This document shows positions 1 through 5,496 of a stretch of DNA of 11,393 bases, in pieces. Below the pieces are notes generated by a model that worked only from the letters and a program-made list of their open reading frames with translations, did no database searches and was not told where the DNA came from. This stretch comes from Anaerolineaceae bacterium UBA4781. GTDB lineage: Bacteria > Chloroflexota > Anaerolineae > Anaerolineales > Anaerolineaceae. Both the position numbers and the translations under genes were made by a program. Location: NCBI GenBank assembly GCA_002403105.1, contig DHHD01000094.1, forward strand, positions 1 through 11,393, in the 5' to 3' direction. How positions within the stretch are numbered: position 1 is the first letter of the stretch; each line of letters opens with the position of its first letter.

Positions 1-16
1 TCCAATTTTGCATAGC

Positions 17-45
17 TTGACAAGTCTAGCGAATCGGAATACTAT
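17..45 (+). promoter_or_regulatory. Sigma-70-type promoter for the cysE leader
   Basis: A perfect -35 box TTGACA (17-22) is followed after 17 bases by TACTAT (40-45), which matches the -10 consensus at four of six positions. Transcription would start near 52, about 28 bases before the leader ORF at 80. A second, weaker -10-like TAATAT lies at 76-81. No convincing promoter is visible between the terminator-like stem (ending 212) and cysE at 299, so cysE probably depends on this one. The assignment comes from sequence match only. Confidence 0.55.
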
Positions 46-79
46 TTTTATGATTAATTTTATATAAATTGGAAATAAT

Positions 80-121
80 ATGAATAAAAATTGCATGTGT
101 AGTATGCGGGGCTCAACATAG
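80..121 (+). CDS. Candidate cysE leader peptide with Cys-Met-Cys-Ser-Met codons
   Basis: A 13-codon ORF, ATG at 80 and TAG at 119-121, encodes MNKNCMCSMRGST. A weak ribosome binding site, GGAA (71-74), lies about five bases before the ATG. The run Cys-Met-Cys-Ser-Met is rich in sulfur amino acids and sits directly upstream of the gene that commits serine to cysteine synthesis. Its final codons overlap the 5' arm of an RNA helix (108-115), as expected for a leader peptide whose ribosome position controls downstream folding. Leader peptides rich in the end-product amino acid are established in trp, his and leu attenuators, and Cys-rich upstream ORFs are known in actinobacterial sulfur operons. 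A role here is inference: the ORF is tiny and could occur by chance, and the Shine-Dalgarno is poor. Confidence 0.42.
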   Translation: MNKNCMCSMRGST

Positions 122-212
122 AACTGTCCTGCATCCAGGAATACAAAAACAAGCCATTTGGTCGCAGCGGCGTGAGCCCCATCTATCTTTTACGAACGAT
201 CAATGGCTTTTT
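108..212 (+). promoter_or_regulatory. Structured cysE leader: crossing helices, candidate attenuator
   Basis: Three helices are visible. Helix A pairs GGGGCTCA (108-115) with TGAGCCCC (173-180), eight perfect base pairs. A small hairpin pairs TCCTG (127-131) with CAGGA (136-140) around a CATC loop. Helix B pairs 151-158 with 202-209 (eight perfect pairs) and, after one bulged T at 159, 160-164 with 197-201 (five more, one G-T wobble), followed by a run of T (208-212). A and B cross: the 3' arm of A lies in the loop of B. They must therefore form a pseudoknot or compete. With the leader ORF just upstream, this has the parts of a translation-coupled attenuator. I did not recognise it as a T-box, a SAM riboswitch, 6S RNA or another named family. 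A free-standing small RNA ending near 212 is the main alternative. Confidence 0.5.
151..212 (+). terminator. Terminator-like stem with T-run upstream of cysE
   Basis: The 13-pair stem 151-164/197-209, with one bulged base, is followed by TTTTT (208-212) and then a further T-rich stretch. The loop is long (165-196, 32 bases) for an intrinsic terminator, and it holds the 3' arm of helix A (173-180). Termination here would stop transcripts before cysE, so it is likely conditional if the promoter at 17-45 drives the gene. The low GC content of the basal part lowers confidence. Confidence 0.4.
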
Positions 213-298
213 ACTTTAAAAATAACAAGATATTCTGGCTAAACAGGTAAATGGTAAATATTTTCACCGAATAATTTTAAAATACAGGATGACGATCG

Positions 299-967
299 AT
301 GATAAAAATAATTAAGGAAATAAAAAACGATGTGCATGTCGCTCTAGACCGCGACCCGGCTGCTCGTAATTGGGTAGAGGTAGTTTTCTGTTATGCCGGT
401 GTGCATGCCATCTGGAATCACCGTATTGCACACTGGTTGTGGAAGAGAAAATTAAAACTTCTGGCACGTTGGAATGCCCAAATGAGCCGCTTTTTTACCG
501 GAATTGAAATTCATCCTGCAGCAGAAATCGGTAATGGGCTATTTATTGATCACGGAATGGGTGTAGTGATCGGTGAGACATCCATCATTGGCAATAATGT
601 GACCATGTATCATGGTGTAACCCTTGGCGGGGTCAGCTTGGAAAGGGGAAAACGACATCCCACCATTGGCGATGAAGTGGTCATCGGTGCCGGTGCACAG
701 ATCCTGGGTGCCATTACGATCGGCAACTGCAGCCGCATTGGCGCGAACGCAGTGGTTGTGAAAGACGTTCCGCCCGATTCGGTAGTAGTAGGTGTGCCCG
801 GTCGCATTGTTCATAAGGAACACATGGATATGCACATCCCTGATCTGGCACATAATCAACTGCCGGATATGGTCACACAGCAGCTAATGAATCTCACGAA
901 AAGACTGGAAAATCTTGAGAAAAGAGACAGCGTTAAAACAGAAGTACTAAGCGATGAGAAAGGGTGA
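299..967 (+). CDS. cysE: Serine O-acetyltransferase
   Basis: This enzyme transfers acetyl from acetyl-CoA to L-serine, giving O-acetylserine, the carbon skeleton for cysteine; it acts in the cytoplasm, usually with cysteine synthase. The 222-residue protein is the short Bacillus-like form rather than the longer E. coli type. An alpha-helical N-terminal part (about 1-65) precedes a left-handed beta-helix of hexapeptide repeats (about 66-180). Visible family motifs are the IDHGMGVVIGET segment with the catalytic Asp84-His85 pair, the VTLGG loop, GKRHP, and the closing VVGVPGRIV. The C-terminal tail is charged and lacks the terminal Ile that E. coli CysE inserts into CysK, so that complex need not form here. 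The ATG at 299 has AGGA (286-289) nine bases upstream. The gene sits behind a candidate Cys-sensing leader. The next gene on the right converges on it with a one-base gap. Confidence 0.95.
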   Translation: MIKIIKEIKNDVHVALDRDPAARNWVEVVFCYAGVHAIWNHRIAHWLWKRKLKLLARWNAQMSRFFTGIEIHPAAEIGNGLFIDHGMGVVIGETSIIGNNVTMYHGVTLGGVSLERGKRHPTIGDEVVIGAGAQILGAITIGNCSRIGANAVVVKDVPPDSVVVGVPGRIVHKEHMDMHIPDLAHNQLPDMVTQQLMNLTKRLENLEKRDSVKTEVLSDEKG

Positions 968-979
968 TCTACCCTTTCT
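957..979. terminator. Shared bidirectional terminator hairpin over two stop codons
   Basis: AGAAAGGGT (957-965) pairs perfectly with ACCCTTTCT (971-979) around a five-base loop. The hairpin contains the last codons and the TGA of cysE (965-967) and the TAG of the convergent CAP-LysM gene (complement of 969-971). T-rich sequence follows on both strands, though short and interrupted, so efficiency is uncertain. Confidence 0.6.
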
Positions 980-1949
980 TTCGCAGCATCGTATAAACTA
1001 AATAGATCAAACAAGCACCGCAGATCACAATTAATGCGATCCCAAGGATCTCTTTTTCACCTGAAGCGGTAACTTTATCCAATAATGAATTATCTGCTTG
1101 CGTCTTCAGAGCTTGAGGGGTTTGTGGAGGAATGGGCGTTCGGGTGGGGGGCAAAGGAGTATTGGTTGGGATAAGAGTTGGTGTAGCAGTATACGCTGCT
1201 CGAATGATCAAACTCTCATCTTCATAGATCGCTGCATTATCAGACAGATTGTTAAGAATCTGGATTTGGTCGACTGTCACACCATAAGTGATGGCAATGC
1301 TCCACAAAGCTTGCCCTTTCTCCACCACATGAATGATAGATCCATCCGATTGGGGGGTCGAGACAGCCACCGGTACAACACCTGGAGTTTCTGTCGTTTT
1401 TACAGTTAAAGTAGAATTGGTCGGCGAAACTGAATAATCAAGGGAAATATTGAGAACATAATAAACAATGTTATCAACTTGCGCCATACCAGCTCCGATC
1501 TGCGTTGCATAATCATGCAACATTACACTGGTGTTATCAGAATCACCCCAGGTTGTATGCAGAAGGGTATCTAACGATGTACTGACATCCACCCCAGCCC
1601 AATTTTCGCGAACCTGCACGCCGGTGATAACCAGGTATCCCACTTGTTCTGCGCGATCGGTGGCATCACTTCCCCCCTCGCCGAGATGCCCCTCTGTTTC
1701 ACCAGGAGGCGTGGAACCATAAGTGTTTGCGAGATAGGTAGCCTGATTTTGTGCGGCTGCCATTAAATATACATTGGTCGGGAGTTCATCCAATCCCTTT
1801 TCAAACCGGTAGGAGTTTACCGCCACAATGAGATCATAAGCGCCGACCACAGCAGCTTCAGCTCCAGAATGGGGCAGGAGAAAACAACCCATTAATATCA
1901 AGGAAAGAAAAATTTGAATCTTCTTCATGAGAGGCATTATACCCAACAT
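969..1949 (-). CDS. Secreted CAP-domain protein with LysM and C-terminal membrane anchor (paralogue 1)
   Basis: A 326-residue surface protein. Residues 8-32 form a signal peptide (MKK, then a hydrophobic core, likely cut after AEA at 32). LMGC at 19-22 also loosely resembles a lipobox. A CAP/SCP-PR1-like domain spans about 36-172, with VNSYRFEKGL at its start, His88 and the REN motif with Glu115. A LysM module follows (about 206-250: HVVEKGQALWSIAITYG), which normally binds peptidoglycan or other GlcNAc glycans. Then come a Pro/Thr-rich linker (253-281), one membrane helix (about 301-321) and a basic RKKG tail. The position where CAP proteins usually carry the second active-site His (after WGDS) is Thr140, so a canonical metal site is doubtful. 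The start at 1949 is supported only by GAAGAAG eight bases upstream; Met8 at 1928 is an alternative. It follows its paralogue by 13 bases, so co-transcription is likely. The exact function is unknown. Confidence 0.85.
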   Translation of the reverse strand: MLGIMPLMKKIQIFLSLILMGCFLLPHSGAEAAVVGAYDLIVAVNSYRFEKGLDELPTNVYLMAAAQNQATYLANTYGSTPPGETEGHLGEGGSDATDRAEQVGYLVITGVQVRENWAGVDVSTSLDTLLHTTWGDSDNTSVMLHDYATQIGAGMAQVDNIVYYVLNISLDYSVSPTNSTLTVKTTETPGVVPVAVSTPQSDGSIIHVVEKGQALWSIAITYGVTVDQIQILNNLSDNAAIYEDESLIIRAAYTATPTLIPTNTPLPPTRTPIPPQTPQALKTQADNSLLDKVTASGEKEILGIALIVICGACLIYLVYTMLRKKG

Positions 1950-1962
1950 TTATAGAACTTCT

Positions 1963-2937
1963 TCAGGATGATCGCTGACCAAAAAAGATCAGTGCGAATC
2001 CCAGCACTGCAATGGCAATGATCCCAATGATCACCCACTGGTCATTATCGATTGGTTGGTCTCCTTTATCTTGTTGAGAAGAAGCGGGAGAAAGCAATGT
2101 TGATGTTATGATGAGCAGTGGTGTTGATCTATTTTCGAATAAAACGCCGGTGGTGATTGTGGGTACCATCGAGGGAGTAGGGATCATTTTAATCAGCAAT
2201 TTTTGACCAGCATAGATCATACTCTCGGAGGTAAGTCCATTGAATTGACGAATCTGGTCGATCTTCACCTCATAGGTTGTGGCAATGCTCCATAATGTCT
2301 GCCCCTGCAGCACGGTATGGAAGACCCTTCCCTCATCATCTGGTTCGGCTACTTCCACAGGTGCCATATATTGGGATACAGAGATACTCCCTCCGGAAAG
2401 ACCGGGGTAAGCATCGGAGGTGGGCTGAACGGTCAATCCGGCATCACCCCAAAAAGCTGCCACATCCAGCACATAAATAACACTATCACCCGATACTGCC
2501 ACACCGGCACCCACGTGCTGTCCTACTTGATGCAGCATGGTATGAGTATGCTGCTCATCTCCCCAAACTGTATACAACAAAGTATCAAGATCTGCTGATA
2601 CAGGCAAACTGGCCCAGTTTTCATTGATATCCAGACCAGGTACTTGTGGATATCCCAGCGCAGCCGCCCGTGCATCTGCATCTGTGCCACCTGCACCAAC
2701 ATGGCCGGAATACTCCCCCTCTTGCGATGCCAGATATTCGGCATGCGTTTGTGCAGAGATCATCAAAATTGAATCAATGGCATACGGTGCCAAACCATTG
2801 GCAATACGATATGCATTCACCGCGTCGATCAACTCGTATGCTGTGGGTACCCGCAGGGGTGCTGCCTGCACTGGTTTTGTTATTACCAGGAAGTTAAACA
2901 AAAATAGGATACTGAGAGCGATCCATTGTTTCTTCAT
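1963..2937 (-). CDS. Secreted CAP-domain protein with LysM and C-terminal membrane anchor (paralogue 2)
   Basis: A 324-residue protein with the same layout as its downstream neighbour: signal peptide 1-25 (cut after VQA), CAP domain about 31-175, LysM module about 204-252 (VLQGQTLWSIATTYE), low-complexity linker, one membrane helix (about 300-318) and a short QRSS tail. CAP landmarks are VNAYRIANGL, His79 and the NEN motif with Glu106. In the second His region it reads GDEQHTHTML, so it has two histidines (130 and 132) flanking the expected position, where the paralogue has none. The two proteins align along their whole length and clearly arose by tandem duplication. It lies 17 bases downstream of surE, with only a weak ribosome binding site (GACAAG) before its ATG, suggesting coupled translation. 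CAP proteins act extracellularly; whether this one is enzymatic, lipid-binding or structural cannot be told from sequence. Confidence 0.87.
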   Translation of the reverse strand: MKKQWIALSILFLFNFLVITKPVQAAPLRVPTAYELIDAVNAYRIANGLAPYAIDSILMISAQTHAEYLASQEGEYSGHVGAGGTDADARAAALGYPQVPGLDINENWASLPVSADLDTLLYTVWGDEQHTHTMLHQVGQHVGAGVAVSGDSVIYVLDVAAFWGDAGLTVQPTSDAYPGLSGGSISVSQYMAPVEVAEPDDEGRVFHTVLQGQTLWSIATTYEVKIDQIRQFNGLTSESMIYAGQKLLIKMIPTPSMVPTITTGVLFENRSTPLLIITSTLLSPASSQQDKGDQPIDNDQWVIIGIIAIAVLGFALIFFGQRSS

Positions 2938-2954
2938 ACTTGTCTATAGATGAA

Positions 2955-3725
2955 TCATTTCCCAATATTCCAGCTTTGAAACTGCTCCAAACAATCATAG
3001 GCGGTGAGGTCAAGAGAGATGGGGGTAATGGATACAAACCCGCCGTTCAGTGCTCCAATATCCGTACCCTCTTCAGGAACGCCGGTAGGGGCATCTCCTC
3101 CAATCCAATAATAAGGTCGCCCACGTGGGTCTTCGCGGCGGACCAGTTCATCACGATAGACGCGCAGCCCCTGGCGTGTGATCCGGAATCCTTTGATCTC
3201 ATTAAAGGGTAAGTACGGCACGTTTACATTTAATAGAACATTGCCTGGCATTTTGTTCTTCCCAACCTTTTCTACCACAACTCGTGCCACCTGGGCAGCC
3301 GCCAGATAATCCAAGGGACCGGTATGAAATTCGGGTGCATCTAAAGAAATGGCAATGCTGGGAATATTGCTGATCGTACCCTCCATGGCTGCAGTTACAG
3401 TGCCAGAGTAGGTGACATCATGGCCAAGATTGGCATTGGGGTTGATACCCGAAACAACACAATCGATTTTCTCCCCTAATAATCCCAGCATGGAAAGAGC
3501 AACACAATCTGATGGTGCACCATCAGAAGCAAATGCTTTCGTACCATCTTCCAGAATTACTTCTTTTACGCGCAAGGGGCGATTCATTGTTTTAACATGC
3601 CCCGAAGCTGACCAATTCTTATCAGGTGCAACAACGGTCACTCTTCCGAGTTTGCGGATCTCTTGAGCAAGAGCAAGCAGTCCTGGAGCATCAACACCAT
3701 CATCATTGGTCACTAAAAAATGCAT
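2955..3725 (-). CDS. surE: 5'/3'-nucleotidase SurE
   Basis: SurE is a divalent-metal-dependent phosphatase that hydrolyses nucleoside 5'- and 3'-monophosphates (and, in some species, polyphosphate) in the cytoplasm. The 256-residue length is typical. The N-terminal NDDG motif gives Asp8 and Asp9, Ser39 sits in WSASGH, and Asn95 lies in SGINPNANLG; these match the four metal ligands of the family. YSGTVTAAMEG, a conserved family segment, follows at about 105. The start at 3725 is secure: AAAGGA (complement of 3734-3739) lies eight bases before the ATG. It is the first gene of an apparent operon with two CAP-LysM genes and is transcribed away from rpsB. Linkage of surE to surface proteins is not the usual surE context, which in proteobacteria is pcm-nlpD-rpoS. 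Confidence 0.95.
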   Translation of the reverse strand: MHFLVTNDDGVDAPGLLALAQEIRKLGRVTVVAPDKNWSASGHVKTMNRPLRVKEVILEDGTKAFASDGAPSDCVALSMLGLLGEKIDCVVSGINPNANLGHDVTYSGTVTAAMEGTISNIPSIAISLDAPEFHTGPLDYLAAAQVARVVVEKVGKNKMPGNVLLNVNVPYLPFNEIKGFRITRQGLRVYRDELVRREDPRGRPYYWIGGDAPTGVPEEGTDIGALNGGFVSITPISLDLTAYDCLEQFQSWNIGK

Positions 3726-3753
3726 TTTTGAAGTCCTTTCCGATTGATTCCTT

Positions 3754-3783
3754 ATTATATAGCGTGATTTGATTATCCTGGAA
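3754..3783 (-). promoter_or_regulatory. Probable surE promoter
   Basis: On the minus strand a perfect TATAAT (complement of 3754-3759) lies about 28 bases upstream of the surE start. The matching -35 region is poor (TTCCAG, complement of 3778-3783, 18 bases away), so the -10 box is the main evidence. It sits back-to-back with the rpsB promoter. Confidence 0.45.
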
Positions 3784-3795
3784 CGGTTAATTTTA

Positions 3796-3804
3796 TGTTA
3801 TACT
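3796..3804 (+). promoter_or_regulatory. Extended -10 promoter for rpsB-tsf
   Basis: TGTTATACT has the extended -10 form TGnTATACT, with the TG at 3796-3797 and the hexamer at 3799-3804. No good -35 box is seen 16-18 bases upstream, which extended -10 promoters often do without. Transcription would start near 3811, exactly at the base of the first leader hairpin, giving a 5' untranslated region of roughly 107 bases. Confidence 0.5.
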
Positions 3805-3810
3805 TCTGCA

Positions 3811-3917
3811 GTCACTGAAATAGTGATAAATACACACGCTCTTCGATAGACTTTGCGTGCTGAGAAATCAGTTGTCTATAAAAATGGAGCGGAGGAAAAA
3901 CGCGAAGGAGTTTACCA
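3811..3917 (+). promoter_or_regulatory. Structured rpsB leader, candidate S2 autoregulatory element
   Basis: The leader folds by eye into several helices. GTCACT (3811-3816) pairs with AGTGAT (3822-3827) around a five-base loop, with the first pair G-T. CACGC (3835-3839) pairs with GCGTG (3855-3859). ATAGAC (3846-3851) pairs with GTCTAT (3874-3879), enclosing CTGA-GAAA-TCAG (3860-3871), a stem with a GNRA tetraloop. The second and third helices cross and so would make a pseudoknot or alternate. Three purine-rich SD-like tracts follow (3886-3889, 3891-3895, 3905-3910). In E. coli, S2 represses rpsB-tsf by binding the rpsB leader. Assigning that role to this structure is inference, since I cannot compare it with homologues. 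Confidence 0.45.
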
Positions 3918-4808
3918 ATGAGTGCAAATATTTCCATGAAAAGCCTGTTGGAAAGTGGTGTTCACTTTGGCCACAGGACAAACAAGTGGCATCCCATGAT
4001 GAAGCCTTACATCTTCACCGAACGCAATGGGATCCATATTATCGATCTGCAGCAAACTGTAAAATATCTTGATAAAGCCTATGATATAGTTCGCGATTCG
4101 GTCGCCGAAGGCGGCACTATCCTTTTTGTTGGTACAAAACGCCAGGCACAGGAGACGATCCAGGAAGAAGCAGAGCGCTGCGGAATGCCCTATGTGATCC
4201 AACGCTGGCTGCCGGGAACACTAACAAACTGGACGACCATTTATCAACGCATCCTTGAACTGGATAATCTTGAAAATAAACGTCAATCCGGTCAATTTGA
4301 TAAACTGGTCAAAAAGGAAATCCTGATGATCGACCGGCGCATCAAACGGCTCTTAAAGAACCTGAGCGGTATCCGGCACATGAAAAATCTTCCCGATATG
4401 CTGTTCGTTGTAGATGTTATGCGCGAATACACTGCCGTTCATGAAGCAAATTTAAAAGGTATTCCGGTTGTTTCTCTTGTAGATACGAACTGTGATCCTG
4501 CTGGTATTGATTACATCATTCCCGCAAATGATGATGCGATCCGCGCCATTAAATTGCTGGTTGGCAAAATTGCCGATGCAGTGCTAGAAGGCAAGGATAT
4601 GCGTAAAGAAGAAGATGAATTGGAAGAAGCTGCTGTACTGGAAGGCGCACAAAGCGCTGAAGCAGCTCGCAGACAGGTTTCTTTGGAAGAAGAAATATCT
4701 GATGAAGAATTATTAGGTGCCTCAACACTCGCCAAGCTTACAGTCAATAAAGATGATGAGACGGATGAGGATTTATTTGTGGATGACGAAGAGGAAGAAG
4801 AGAAATAG
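3918..4808 (+). CDS. rpsB: 30S ribosomal protein S2
   Basis: S2 sits on the head-body junction of the small subunit and is needed for S1 recruitment and initiation in many bacteria. The N-terminal LLESGVHFGHRTNKWHPMMKPYIF segment is given here only by its ends: residues 9-32 hold the S2 signature with the GHRT and WHP residues. FVGTKRQAQE and the SLVDTNCDPAGIDYIIPANDDAIRAIKLL region complete the family pattern. At 296 residues it is about 55 longer than E. coli S2. The excess is a charged C-terminal tail from about residue 227, ending in a run of Asp and Glu. The ATG at 3918 has AAGGAG (3905-3910) seven bases upstream. It is the first gene of rpsB-tsf, with tsf 23 bases downstream, the near-universal bacterial order. 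Confidence 0.97.
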   Translation: MSANISMKSLLESGVHFGHRTNKWHPMMKPYIFTERNGIHIIDLQQTVKYLDKAYDIVRDSVAEGGTILFVGTKRQAQETIQEEAERCGMPYVIQRWLPGTLTNWTTIYQRILELDNLENKRQSGQFDKLVKKEILMIDRRIKRLLKNLSGIRHMKNLPDMLFVVDVMREYTAVHEANLKGIPVVSLVDTNCDPAGIDYIIPANDDAIRAIKLLVGKIADAVLEGKDMRKEEDELEEAAVLEGAQSAEAARRQVSLEEEISDEELLGASTLAKLTVNKDDETDEDLFVDDEEEEEK

Positions 4809-4831
4809 GTCGGATAAAAAGGATTCGAATA

Positions 4832-5449
4832 ATGGAAATTACCACTGAAATGATCAAACAACTCCGAGAGGAGAGTGGTGCTGGAATTCTGGATTGTCGT
4901 AAAGCGCTGCAGGATTCTGATGGTGATTTTGAGAAAGCCAAGATTGTTCTACGGGAAAAAGGTTTGGCAACCGCCAGCAAACGAGCTGATCGTGTTGCAT
5001 CTGAAGGAATCGTAGAGCTCTACTCCCACGGTGGTGGACGAGTTGGTGTTATGGTCGAAGTAAATTGCGAAACCGATTTTGTCGCCCGTTCTGAGGATTT
5101 TCGCACTTTCGCGCATGAAGTCGCTTTACAGATTGCCGGTGCCTCACCACTCTACATTAGCGATACTGATATTCCAGAAGCTGTCATCAAAGATCTGGAA
5201 GAAAAAGCAGTTGCCAAAGCGAAAGAGGAAGGGAAACCTGATACAATAATAGCAAGGATTGTTGAAGGATCTTTGAAGAAATATAAAGACGAAAATGTGC
5301 TCTTACGGCAGCAATATATCCGCGATGATTCTTTACTGATTCAAGATCTCATCAATCAGACTGTTGCCAAGACCGGAGAAAACGTTATTATCCGGCGCTT
5401 TGCCCGTTTCACTCTGGGTGAATCCAGCGAAAGCGAAGAAGAAAATTAA
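4832..5449 (+). CDS. tsf: Elongation factor Ts
   Basis: EF-Ts is the guanine-nucleotide exchange factor that recycles EF-Tu from its GDP to its GTP form during elongation. The N-terminal UBA-like domain (1-55) carries the family pattern IKQLREESGAGILDCRKAL. The exchange motif TDFVAR lies at 81-86 within NCETDFVAR. At 205 residues it is the short form seen in, for example, Thermus and cyanobacteria, with a single C-terminal subdomain, rather than the 283-residue E. coli form. The ATG at 4832 has AAAGGA (4818-4823) eight bases upstream. The protein ends in an acidic SESEEEN tail. A strong terminator hairpin begins three bases after the stop codon. Confidence 0.96.
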   Translation: MEITTEMIKQLREESGAGILDCRKALQDSDGDFEKAKIVLREKGLATASKRADRVASEGIVELYSHGGGRVGVMVEVNCETDFVARSEDFRTFAHEVALQIAGASPLYISDTDIPEAVIKDLEEKAVAKAKEEGKPDTIIARIVEGSLKKYKDENVLLRQQYIRDDSLLIQDLINQTVAKTGENVIIRRFARFTLGESSESEEEN

Positions 5450-5451
5450 TT

Positions 5452-5482
5452 AAAAAGCCAACCATACGGTTGGCTTTTTTTT
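5452..5482 (+). terminator. Intrinsic terminator between tsf and pyrH
   Basis: The 12-pair stem 5452-5463/5468-5479 (core AGCCAACC/GGTTGGCT) with an ATAC loop runs into eight T (5475-5482). It is the cleanest terminator in the window. Only 14 bases separate the T-run from the pyrH ATG, and those hold the ribosome binding site, so any pyrH message starting upstream must read through it. Confidence 0.88.
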
Positions 5483-5496
5483 AGCAAAGGAGAGAA

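Noticed and set aside
108..212. 6S RNA or signal recognition particle RNA in the cysE leader
   Set aside because: The closing helix encloses too few bases for 6S, the crossing helix does not fit its single long hairpin, and the SRP RNA GGAA-type tetraloop core is absent.
969..1050. Sortase-type cell-wall sorting signal at the end of CAP-LysM 1
   Set aside because: There is a hydrophobic helix and a basic tail, but no LPxTG-like motif precedes them, so a plain membrane anchor is more likely.
3857..4072. Plus-strand ORF overlapping the start of rpsB in another frame
   Set aside because: It overlaps conserved S2 coding sequence, its internal ATG lacks a ribosome binding site, and the protein has no recognisable features.
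4511..4861. Serine-rich minus-strand ORF over the end of rpsB
   Set aside because: The serine runs are simply the antisense of the GAA/GAT-rich acidic tail of S2.
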